A stretch of 64,000 bases of DNA from Allostreptomyces psammosilenae (GTDB taxonomy: Bacteria; Actinomycetota; Actinomycetes; Streptomycetales; Streptomycetaceae): contig NZ_JACBZD010000002.1 of assembly GCF_013407765.1 (NCBI RefSeq), forward strand, positions 134,001 through 198,000, written 5' to 3'. The first letter of the stretch is position 1. Every line of letters begins with the position of its first letter. This document shows positions 1 through 7,243 of this stretch, one piece after another. The notes under the pieces were generated by a model. That model was not told where the DNA came from. It made no database searches and saw only the letters and a list, made by a program, of their open reading frames with translations. A program made the translations under genes and the position numbers.

Positions 1-350
1 ACCGGCGCCTGGGGCGGCGCGGCCGGGTCGTCCCACGTGACCGCCACCAGCCGGAAGGGCTCGGTGCGCGTCGCGGGCAGCTCCGGCAGTTCCTCCTCTG
101 CCGGGGCGGACGGACCGCCGGCCTGCGGGGGAAGGAGGTCGAGGGTGTTCAGGACGCCGACCTCGGGGGCGGCGGGGGTGGCCGCGGCGGCGGGCGCGGC
201 CGGGCCGCCGGGCGCCGTCGCCGGGCGTGCCGCCGCCGGCTCCTGGCCGACGACGGCCAGCGCACCGGAGGCGGCCAGCACCACGCTGGCGCAGAACAAC
301 ACCGATATGCGACCGTGCTGTCCCGGTCTGCGGCGTTTCAGAGCTGCCAA
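1..350 (-). CDS. Secreted protein, N-terminal part (likely PGRP/amidase family)
   Basis: The gene runs off the left edge, so only about the first 115 codons are visible. The TTG at 350 is preferred because GGGGAGG lies 8 bases upstream; an in-frame ATG at 377 would place that Shine-Dalgarno sequence inside the gene. The protein opens with a basic stretch (LKRRRPGQHGR), a hydrophobic segment (ISVLFCASVVLAASGALAVV) and an Ala/Pro-rich linker, as in an exported protein. After the linker comes EPFRLVAVTWDDP, a motif I associate with the spacer before the peptidoglycan-recognition/N-acetylmuramoyl-L-alanine amidase domain of large secreted Streptomyces proteins. No catalytic domain lies inside the window, so that family call is inference; a different cell-wall-associated secreted protein is possible. 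Confidence 0.6.
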   Translation of the reverse strand, partial: MAALKRRRPGQHGRISVLFCASVVLAASGALAVVGQEPAAARPATAPGGPAAPAAAATPAAPEVGVLNTLDLLPPQAGGPSAPAEEELPELPATRTEPFRLVAVTWDDPAAPPQAP

Positions 351-377
351 AATCGTTTCCTCCCCAAGGGATCCCAT

Positions 378-731
378 GGCTCGCCGGTAGCGGACCGGCT
401 CGCTCACACGGAATCAGGCAGATACGACAACACCCGCGTCGGTAACCGCGGATGAGGTGTGCGTGAGGGGGACGGCCGAGGAGCCGGGACAGGAGGTACC
501 GCGTCGCCGGTCCGGGGCCGAACCCTCTCGAAGCCGATGCCGGCGCACCCGGCGCGGACGGCACACGCGGCCCGATTCAACCACGCGGATACCGTGATGA
601 CCAGTGAAAACAAGGCCGGGCGGCGCGCGGACCGGTGAGTGCCCGGTCACACGCGGGGGTGCCGGTGGCCGGCCGGGGCGATGGGCGAAAACGACTTGAC
701 GCGCCGGCGGGGCGGCGTGTGAGCTCGCCCG
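378..731. other. Intergenic region, no gene seen
   Basis: About 350 bases separate the divergent secreted-protein gene and the MFS gene. Reading frames here have poor actinomycete codon character. It presumably holds both promoters, but no convincing -35/-10 pair or operator stands out. Confidence 0.5.
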
Positions 732-2177
732 ATGACACCGGCCAGGCGCGTGATGATGGACACTCGGCCGCTGCGGATCCGTCCGTTCCGCCGGCTGTGG
801 ACCTCCTCGATCATCACGGCGGTGGGCAGCACCTTCACCGCCGTCGCGGTGCCGCTGCAGATCTACGACATCACCGGCTCCTCCGCCTACGTCGGCCTGT
901 CCGGCGCGGTGGCGCTCGGCCCGCTGGTGGTCTTCGCGCTCTGGGGCGGAGCACTGGCCGACGCGGTGGACCGCCGCCTGATGCTGCTGGTGACCAACGT
1001 CGGCATCGCGCTCGTCTCACTGCTGCTGTGGGCCCAGGCCGCGGCCGGGCTGGACTCGGTGGCCGTGCTGCTGGCCCTGGTCGGGGCGCAGCAGGCGTTC
1101 TTCGGCGCCAACTCGCCGGCCCGCGGCGCCTCCACCCCACGCCTGGTGCCGGCCGACCAGCTCACGGCGGCGGTGGCCCTGGAGACGACGGTGCGCTGGC
1201 TCGGCGCGATCGTCGGACCGCTGATCGCGGGGATCCTGCTGCCGCTGATCGGCGTCGAGATGCTCTACCTCGTCGACGCGGTCGCGCTGTGCGCGGTGGT
1301 CTGGGCCGTGGCGAAGCTGCCGCCGCTGCCCCCGCTGCCGGCCACCGGCGGCGGTGCCGTCACCGGTGCCGACGCCGACGGCTCAGCGGCCGGGGCTGGC
1401 GGGGTTGTTGGTGTTGGTGGGGCTGGTGAAGCACGTGGGGCGGGCGGGGCGCGCCGGCGGGTGGGGCCGCGGCAGATCGTCGCGGGGTTCGGATACCTGG
1501 CGACGCAGCGCGTCCTGCTGGTGGCCCTCCTCGCCGACCTCATCGCGATGCTGTTCAGCCTGCCGAGGGCGCTCTTCCCGGAGGTGGCCCGGGAGACCTT
1601 CGGCGACCCGCCCGGCGGTGGCCTGGCCCTCGGCCTGCTGCACGCGGCGATCCCCGCGGGCGCGGTGCTGTCCGGGCTGCTGTCCGGGGCGTACACGCGG
1701 GTGCGCCGGCACGGCGTCATGGTGACGCTCGGGGTGTGCGGATGGGGCGTGGCGGTCGTCGGGTTCGGGCTGGCGCGCTCGCTGTGGATCGCCGTGGCCT
1801 TCCTGGTGTTCGGCGGGATCGCCGAGTTCGTCCTCACCACCTTCCGCACGGCGATCCTCCAGGCCTCCTCCACCGACGACATGCGGGGCCGGATGCAGGG
1901 CGCGATGCACGTCGTGGGCGCCGGGGGCCCGTGGCTGGCCGACATCGCCCACGGAACGGCCGGGGCGGCCGTCGGCACCGTCTGGGCCATCAGCGGGGGA
2001 GGGGCCCTGACGGTGCTGGCGATGGCGCTCACCGCCGCCGTCTTCCGCGACTTCTGGCGCTACCGCGCCCCGGCGCCCGACGTGCACGGGGCCACTGGGC
2101 AGGGGGCCGCGGGGCAGGGGACCGCCGGGCACGGCTCCACACCCACTCCGGGGAAACGGAAGGGGGAGCGGAGCTGA
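732..2177 (+). CDS. MFS transporter, EntS-like
   Basis: This 481-residue integral membrane protein has about twelve hydrophobic segments. The opening (RPFRRLWTSSIITAVGSTFTAVAVPLQIYDITGSSAYVGL) and the loop GGALADAVDRR after the second helix are typical of MFS proteins related to the enterobactin exporter EntS and macrolide exporters. It probably exports a small molecule by proton antiport; the substrate cannot be read from sequence. The central cytoplasmic loop (about residues 200-245) carries a Gly/Ala-rich low-complexity insertion, and the C-terminal tail repeats GQG/GHG-like units. Starts at 732, 753 and 756 are in frame; 753 or 756 would remove a short extension and is equally plausible. 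No siderophore or resistance cluster adjoins it. Confidence 0.85.
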   Translation: MTPARRVMMDTRPLRIRPFRRLWTSSIITAVGSTFTAVAVPLQIYDITGSSAYVGLSGAVALGPLVVFALWGGALADAVDRRLMLLVTNVGIALVSLLLWAQAAAGLDSVAVLLALVGAQQAFFGANSPARGASTPRLVPADQLTAAVALETTVRWLGAIVGPLIAGILLPLIGVEMLYLVDAVALCAVVWAVAKLPPLPPLPATGGGAVTGADADGSAAGAGGVVGVGGAGEARGAGGARRRVGPRQIVAGFGYLATQRVLLVALLADLIAMLFSLPRALFPEVARETFGDPPGGGLALGLLHAAIPAGAVLSGLLSGAYTRVRRHGVMVTLGVCGWGVAVVGFGLARSLWIAVAFLVFGGIAEFVLTTFRTAILQASSTDDMRGRMQGAMHVVGAGGPWLADIAHGTAGAAVGTVWAISGGGALTVLAMALTAAVFRDFWRYRAPAPDVHGATGQGAAGQGTAGHGSTPTPGKRKGERS

Positions 2178-2451
2178 CGGGCGCGGCGACCGTGGAGGCG
2201 GCGTCAAGGATGTGTGCACCGTGCGGCAAGGACTTCCGCCGCCCCGTCCGGCAGGCTGGTGCCCGACCGTCGGGTCCGGGGATGCCACCACCGGCGCCGT
2301 GGCGCCCGGCCGGGACACTCCGCCGTCCCGCCGTGCGGCGCCCGGGGCGCCTCGGTCCGCCCCCCACCGCCCGGGCTGTGTGGGGGGCGGGCGAGGTGGA
2401 CCGGCGCGACTCGCACCTGACACACCCGCAACGCCGTCCAGGGGGCCGGGT

Positions 2452-2521
2452 GGGCCCCCCGATTCCAGGATCCCATGCGGGGTGGGGCGGGCGCAGCCCT
2501 CGTTCTCGGGGCTGTGGATAA
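2452..2521 (-). repeat. Dispersed DnaA-box repeat element, copy 1
   Basis: Read on the minus strand, the element starts with TTATCCACA (2513-2521), continues through a conserved block of the form GAGGGCTGCGC, then TGGGATCCTGGAAT, and ends in a G-run followed by a C-run. The same order of blocks occurs at 24000-24072 and 50203-50275. It fills the intergenic space between the MFS gene and the P-loop gene. Confidence 0.6.
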
Positions 2522-2547
2522 CTTCCGCCCGGGGGTCTGACCTGGGG

Positions 2548-5142
2548 TTACTTCTTGTCGGCGGGGTCGTCCCCGGCGTCGTGCCGAGTGGGGCGGCCCC
2601 TCTCGGAGGCCCGGTCGTGCCCCGGGGCGGGGCCGTTCCCCGGGGCCCGGTCGTGGCCCGGGGCCCGGTCGTGCCCGGGGGCCCGGTCGTGGCCCGGGGC
2701 GGTCGCGGGGAAGGGGCTCCGCCGGGGCGGTGGGAGCGGCAGCGGCGCGGGGAGGTCGAGCAGCACGACGCCGGTGGTGGTGCCGACCAGCAGGGTCGCC
2801 GCGTTCACGGCGCCGCCGCGACCGCCTCCGCCCGCCCTGCCACCGCCCTCCCGCCCACCGCCGGCGCCGACAGCGCCACCGGCACCGTCGTGGCCCTCGT
2901 CACCGCCGGCGCCGGCCCGGTCCCCGGTGCCCGGGTCGGCGCCCTCCGCGCCGACGACGGCCAGGTGGCGGATCCGGCCGTCCAGGGTCACCGTCGCCAG
3001 CCGGCGTCCGTCGCCCAGCCGGGTCACGGTCAGCCGGTGCCCGGCGGCGTGGGCGCAGGCGGGGAAGCCGGCGAGGGTCAGCAGCGCGAGCACGTCGGGC
3101 ACGTCGGGGAGTTCCAGCCGGGGCAGCAGGGCCGCGCCGTCGCGCACCCGCCGGGTGGCGACGACCCCGCGCCGGTCGGCCGTGGCGACGACCAGCTCGC
3201 CCCCGACCACGCCGGGACAGCACGCCGCCACCTCCCCGCCGGGAACGGACCACAGCGGCGGCGCCGCGCCGTCGCCTCCGGCGGGCGGGGCGGCGCCCGG
3301 GTACACCGCGAACGACACGCCCGGTGACCACACCACCGCGAACGCCGCCCCGGGACCGTGCAGGGCGAACTCCACCGTCTCGGCGGTGCCCCCGGCCTGC
3401 CCCGCCGGCCCGCCGTACCGGCGGGTGGAGGAGGTGAAGACGCCGGCGGCGTCCAGCGGCGCGCTGGCGTCCTCCGGCAGGTCGGCCGCCGGCCAGTGGG
3501 ACGCCCACCTCGCCGTGACCGGCAGCCCGTCCACCAGCTCCCTGACCTGGGCGCCCAGCGCGGGAAGGCCCGCCTGCATGGCCGCCACGGCGAGTTGGGC
3601 CGCCCGGTCGCCGGCGGTCGGGGGCCCTCCCGACGGGCGCGGCAGCAGCGAGGCGACGACCGGGAGCAGCCGCCCGGCCTGCGGCTCCCGGGAGGTCTCG
3701 ACGGCCGCGTGCAGGCGCACCGGGTCGGCGGCGAGGATCAGGTCGGCGTGGCCGAGCAGCGGGCCGAGGGTGCCGGCGGCCGAGGCGAGGCCGGGCAGGG
3801 CGTCCAGCAGTTCCCGGTCGGCCGCGAACCAGTCGGGGCGGGGCGGCGTGGCGTTCCGTGGCGCGGCGGCCGGGCGCGTGCCGGTCGCCTCCTCGGCGGC
3901 GGAGTCGGGGGCACTGCCGGGAGCCGGGTCCGCCGCCGGCGCGGGGGGCGGCGCGGCGGGGCGCAGGGGTGCCGTGCCGGCGAGGGCGTAGACCATGCGG
4001 GTGCGCATGCCGGCGATGGTCGGTGCCGGCTGGGTCGCGAGCAGGGTGCCGATGAGGGACGGGTAGCGCAGCTGGAGGCGTCCGGCGTCCTCGGGTTCGC
4101 CGGGCAGTGGCGGGCGGCGGCTGGGCACGCGCCGCAGCATGTCGCGCAGCCGGCCGAGCCAGGCGTCGCAGTCGGCGGCGCTCATCCGGGCGTTCAGCGC
4201 GGCGGGGACGACCAGGGTGCGGTGGCGGTGGTGGGCGCCGTCGGGCCCGCAGAGGGCGAGGGCCAGCAGGATGTCGGTGGCGTCGCGGACGTTGCCGGTG
4301 AGCTGGTGCAGGTGGGCGGCGAGCGCATCGGTGAGGGTGCGCGGCAGCGCCCGCGCCGTCTCCTCCCGCCCGGGCGGCGCGGTGCCGGCGAGTGGGACGA
4401 GATGGGTCAGCAGCCGGGCCAACAGGGGGTTGGGGAAGGCGGCGTCGACCACGGCCCGGACGGCGCGGTGGCGGGTGGCGGCGGAGGCGCCGTCCCACTC
4501 GGCGCCGCGTTCGCCGGAGGCCAGGAGGTCCGCGACGTGCTCGGCGAACTCGTGGGGGCTGGTCCAGCCGGGGTCGTCGAGGTCCAGCACGTCGAAGACG
4601 TCCGGCGGCGGGTCGAACAGCGGCAGGAACTCGCGGGGGCCCTCGGTGACGATCCGCACGTGCGGCAGCCGGGCCAGCGGTGCCAGCAGGGAACGCACCA
4701 CGTCCTCGCCGACGTGGGGCGCGGCGGTGGGGCCGGCCTCGTCCAGCTCGCCGATGGCCAGCACCACGGGGCGGCGGTCGGCGGCCAGGGCGCCGAGGAG
4801 GCCCCGGGCGGTGGTCACCTCGTGGCCGAGGTCCTGGCCGATGGCGGCGGCCAGGCCGTCGGGCCCCCGGCCCCGGGCACCGAGGGCGCAGTGGAAGACC
4901 TTTCCGGGCGGGGGCGTGTGCTCGGGGAACTCGGGCGGGGGCGGGACGTCCTCCGGGGTGCCCGGGGGCGGGACGTTGGCCGGCTCCGGCCGGTCGGTGT
5001 GGAGGAAGAGCCAGCTCAGCAGCGTGCTGCGACCGACGCCCGGCGAGCCCGTCAGGTAGACGACGGCCGAGCCCTCCGGGCGCCTGACCAGACGCGACAG
5101 CTCGGCGATCGCCGTCTCACGTGCCACAGGCAGCACGTCCAC
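2548..5142 (-). CDS. P-loop NTPase-like protein with degenerate Walker A
   Basis: The 864-residue protein starts at GTG 5142 behind GGAAGG. Near its N-terminus (residues 32-40) lies GSPGVGRST, in the position and context of a Walker A loop (preceded by AVVYLT), but the invariant lysine is arginine. A hydrophobic strand PVVLAIGELDEAG may correspond to Walker B. The middle is helical and leucine-rich, as in STAND/NACHT-type ATPases; the C-terminal third resembles beta-propeller-like strands (for example FAVVWSPGVSFAVYPG). The protein ends in a low-complexity tail of tandem APGHDR units. Related large proteins occur in Streptomyces as sensory or scaffold proteins, but no specific function is recognised. 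The arginine is clear in the DNA (GGT CGC AGC). Nucleotide binding may be weakened or lost. Confidence 0.7.
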   Translation of the reverse strand: MDVLPVARETAIAELSRLVRRPEGSAVVYLTGSPGVGRSTLLSWLFLHTDRPEPANVPPPGTPEDVPPPPEFPEHTPPPGKVFHCALGARGRGPDGLAAAIGQDLGHEVTTARGLLGALAADRRPVVLAIGELDEAGPTAAPHVGEDVVRSLLAPLARLPHVRIVTEGPREFLPLFDPPPDVFDVLDLDDPGWTSPHEFAEHVADLLASGERGAEWDGASAATRHRAVRAVVDAAFPNPLLARLLTHLVPLAGTAPPGREETARALPRTLTDALAAHLHQLTGNVRDATDILLALALCGPDGAHHRHRTLVVPAALNARMSAADCDAWLGRLRDMLRRVPSRRPPLPGEPEDAGRLQLRYPSLIGTLLATQPAPTIAGMRTRMVYALAGTAPLRPAAPPPAPAADPAPGSAPDSAAEEATGTRPAAAPRNATPPRPDWFAADRELLDALPGLASAAGTLGPLLGHADLILAADPVRLHAAVETSREPQAGRLLPVVASLLPRPSGGPPTAGDRAAQLAVAAMQAGLPALGAQVRELVDGLPVTARWASHWPAADLPEDASAPLDAAGVFTSSTRRYGGPAGQAGGTAETVEFALHGPGAAFAVVWSPGVSFAVYPGAAPPAGGDGAAPPLWSVPGGEVAACCPGVVGGELVVATADRRGVVATRRVRDGAALLPRLELPDVPDVLALLTLAGFPACAHAAGHRLTVTRLGDGRRLATVTLDGRIRHLAVVGAEGADPGTGDRAGAGGDEGHDGAGGAVGAGGGREGGGRAGGGGRGGAVNAATLLVGTTTGVVLLDLPAPLPLPPPRRSPFPATAPGHDRAPGHDRAPGHDRAPGNGPAPGHDRASERGRPTRHDAGDDPADKK
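2601..2703. repeat. Short tandem repeat coding the APGHDR tail
   Basis: Near-identical short units built on GTCGTGGCCCGGGGC follow one another. On the minus strand they code repeated A-P-G-H-D-R near the C-terminus of the P-loop protein. The unit is a multiple of three, so copy-number changes would keep the frame. Confidence 0.6.
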
Positions 5143-5156
5143 TCCCTACCTTCCGC

Positions 5157-5198
5157 ATTGCCCTGTCGTCATTGCCCTGACGCTATTGCCCTGTCGTT
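5157..5198. repeat. 14-bp direct repeat, three contiguous copies
   Basis: Three adjacent copies of ATTGCCCTGTCGTC with few changes occupy 5157-5170, 5171-5184 and 5185-5198. They lie at the 3' end of the small gene ending at 5183 and upstream of the P-loop gene. The stop codon of the small gene falls inside the array. Confidence 0.8.
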
Positions 5199-5569
5199 CG
5201 GGACGGCACCGTGGCCGCCAGGCCGCCGATCGCCTTCTCCGCGGCGGGGCCGTACGGGTTCTTCCGGAGGGGTTTCCGGGTCTCGCGGAACACCGACCGC
5301 ACCTCCCCGACCCGCTTCGGGCGGATATCCGAACCGGAATCGCCGGCCGGGCGCCACGGCGGTCCGGGGGCGTCGCGGTCGGGCATCGGAAACGCGTTCC
5401 GGCGGGTGTGTTCCTCCAGCGTCTGCGGCATTTCTGGTGTCTTCGGTGCCCGGGCGGCCACCCGCACGCCGGCCGCGGACGGGAAGTCAGGCGGCCGGCG
5501 CCGTAACGGCGTCGGTTCCCGCGGTGGGGGCGCGCCGTTCCGCCCCGGTGCTCCGGATCGTCCCGGCAT
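5183..5569 (-). CDS. Small hypothetical protein, candidate immunity partner
   Basis: This 128-residue protein follows the toxin-like gene by 12 bases, with a purine-rich ribosome site (AGGAAGTGAGGA) overlapping that gene's stop. Codon third positions are strongly G/C, which supports real coding. The product has no signal peptide or membrane segment; it is rich in Pro/Arg in its first 50 residues, and its C-terminal half mixes charged and hydrophobic residues (VGEVRSVFRETRKPLRKNPY). I do not recognise the family. By position it is the natural immunity candidate for the upstream toxin-like protein, but immunity proteins are usually acidic and this one is basic, so it could be a second secreted-system component instead. 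Confidence 0.5.
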   Translation of the reverse strand: MPGRSGAPGRNGAPPPREPTPLRRRPPDFPSAAGVRVAARAPKTPEMPQTLEEHTRRNAFPMPDRDAPGPPWRPAGDSGSDIRPKRVGEVRSVFRETRKPLRKNPYGPAAEKAIGGLAATVPSRTTGQ

Positions 5570-5581
5570 GGTTTCCCGTCC

Positions 5582-6430
5582 TCACTTCCTGCGTTTGATG
5601 GGCGGTAGCCCCCGGATCTCCTGGTGGGAGCCCGGAATATTGTTGTCGTACTCGTAGCGGCGTGTTCGGTCGGCGTTCGGGAAGTAGTGCCCGGTCCACG
5701 CGTCGCAGTTGGGGCCGCGTTGGTTACAGTAATCCCGCGCCGAATGGATTTCGGTGACGTCGGTGCCGCGTCCGGTGTCGAGGAGGGGCACGCCGGCCAC
5801 CCGTTCCGAGCGCTTTCCACCACCGTGGTCGACGAGGATGTCGTCCGTGCCGTCGGCGTTCCGCACCCGGAACGCCGGGTGGCCCCCGCCGCCGAAGCGG
5901 CCGACGTCCCGGCGTCGCTCGACCACCGCCCGGCCGAGTCCGGTCTCGTCCCGCCGCACCTGGCGCGGCGGCGCGGTGCGGCGCCCCTCGGGCGGGGGCG
6001 GCGGGCGCCGGCCCTGGTGCGGTGGGGAGTCGGCGCCGCCGGCCCGGCCGGTGGCGCCGGTGGGGCGGGCGCCGGGCCCGCGCCGGTCGCCGGTCGCGGT
6101 GCCGGTGCGGTTGATCGCGGCGGCGGTGGCCCGCTCGGTGCCGCGTCGGCGCGCCGCGTCGCCCCGCAGTCCGGCCCCGGTGCTGCTCAGCACGGTTGGC
6201 AGGCCGCCCGCGGCGCGGTCGTGCGTCTCGGTCAGCCGCTCGTAGGGGCCCCTGACGCCGGCGCCGAGTTCGCCGGTGCCCCACATGCCGGAGTGCGCCC
6301 GGAGCACGCCGAGCAGGTTGGCGCGGGCGGCCGCGGCGCGCTCGGCGACCTCCTCCGTGCGGGCCGCCGCCCAGTCCAGGTCGTCGGGGTCGACGTGGGT
6401 GCCGCGTGCGCCGCCGGGGCCCTCGCGCAT
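5582..6430 (-). CDS. WXG-like N-terminal domain fused to a possible toxin C-terminus
   Basis: Start ATG 6430 is chosen because GGGGAG lies just upstream; a start at 6529 would add a Gly-rich stretch without family character. The 282-residue protein has three parts. Residues about 10-100 are helical with a GMWGTGELG turn, resembling the WXG100/ESX-type fold used to enter type VII secretion. Residues about 100-180 are a Pro/Arg-rich linker. The last 100 residues form a compact domain containing SARDYCNQRGPNCDAWTGHY and DNNIPGSHQE, with two cysteines, conserved-looking Tyr/His/Asp residues and a basic end. This head-linker-tail layout is that of polymorphic toxins. The tail is not one I can name; a nuclease is possible. 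No ESX machinery is in the window. Confidence 0.6.
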   Translation of the reverse strand: MREGPGGARGTHVDPDDLDWAAARTEEVAERAAAARANLLGVLRAHSGMWGTGELGAGVRGPYERLTETHDRAAGGLPTVLSSTGAGLRGDAARRRGTERATAAAINRTGTATGDRRGPGARPTGATGRAGGADSPPHQGRRPPPPPEGRRTAPPRQVRRDETGLGRAVVERRRDVGRFGGGGHPAFRVRNADGTDDILVDHGGGKRSERVAGVPLLDTGRGTDVTEIHSARDYCNQRGPNCDAWTGHYFPNADRTRRYEYDNNIPGSHQEIRGLPPIKRRK

Positions 6431-6815
6431 CAGGCTCCCCCGCGCCGGGAACGGGGGTGCTCCGCCCGGTTCTCCGGCGCCCTCACCGCCCTCACCGCCA
6501 TCGCCGCACCGCCACCGCAGCACCTCCACCGACGCGACCGTCCAGCCGCCACCGTCAAGCCGCCACCGGGCGGCGCTTCATGCTACTGACGGCGCGCCAC
6601 CACGATCGAATCACGGCCGCCCTTCCGACACTTCACAGGGGCGGAAGTAAACAGTGAATATTCGCCACCCGTTCGTGTTGCGGTCGGTCCCGTGCGGTGT
6701 TTCCAATGGAAGGGAGGGCGCTCCCGCACGGCTCAGGCGTCAGGCGGGAACGCGGACCGAGAGTGCGCAGTGCGAAAGTCGCACTGTCACGACTTCATCC
6801 GAGAGGTAGTAGTCA
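6431..6815. other. Divergent intergenic region
   Basis: The region separates the toxin-like gene from the small secreted peptide. The part from about 6580 to 6815 is less GC-rich than its surroundings and should contain the peptide gene's promoter. No operator-like palindrome was recognised. Confidence 0.4.
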
Positions 6816-7001
6816 ATGACCATCACGAAGCGTCTCGCTGTCGTCGCCGCCGGTGCCATCGCCGCCATGGGTATGGCCGCTCCCGCCGCGACGGCCGTGA
6901 GCTTTGGCGACGACGGCCTGTTCTTCGAGCAGGTCGACTTCGCCAGGGCGGGTGACGGTGCTGTCGCCTTCTCCGGGACGACAGTCCGGATCGGCTTCTA
7001 G
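6816..7001 (+). CDS. Small secreted peptide of unknown function
   Basis: A 61-residue protein starts at ATG 6816 with AGAGG upstream. Residues 1-27 are a textbook Sec signal (MTITKRLAVVAAG, Ala-rich core, PAATA before the probable cleavage). The mature part is about 34 residues, acidic-aromatic at first (SFGDDGLFFEQVDFARAG) and ending GTTVRIGF, with no cysteine. It is not a chaplin, rodlin or SapB precursor. The isolated gene ends in a strong hairpin terminator 50 bases downstream, so it is a separate transcript. It could be a surface or signalling peptide; nothing in the sequence decides. Confidence 0.7.
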   Translation: MTITKRLAVVAAGAIAAMGMAAPAATAVSFGDDGLFFEQVDFARAGDGAVAFSGTTVRIGF

Positions 7002-7054
7002 ACCACTTTGCCGCACCAGCGGTAGCGTACCCGGCGGTCCAGGCCGGGGCGCGG

Positions 7055-7087
7055 GGAAGACAGACCGAAAGGTCTGTCTTCCTTTTT
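7055..7087 (+). terminator. Intrinsic terminator after the small peptide gene
   Basis: A perfect 12-bp stem (7055-7066 with 7071-7082) closed by a GAAA tetraloop is followed by TTTTT at 7083-7087. This is a classical rho-independent terminator, unusually U-rich for such a GC-rich genome. It may serve both this gene and the convergent protease gene. Confidence 0.9.
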
Positions 7088-7243
7088 GTTACCGGTTTTG
7101 TTTCCGGTCGCTTTCCGAGTGTTCGACCGCCCGGTAGTTTTTCAGCATTTTAGGAGTGAAACGGCGTCGGCCCCCGCGCCCTGGGGCGGTGCCCGCGGGG
7201 CCGGGCGCGGAGGCCGACGCTGATTCCCCGCCGCGGCGGGGGA

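Noticed and set aside
6997-7007. DasR site at the end of the small secreted peptide gene
   Set aside because: TCTAGACCACT matches only the right half of the consensus; the left half does not fit, and the position at a stop codon is not regulatory.
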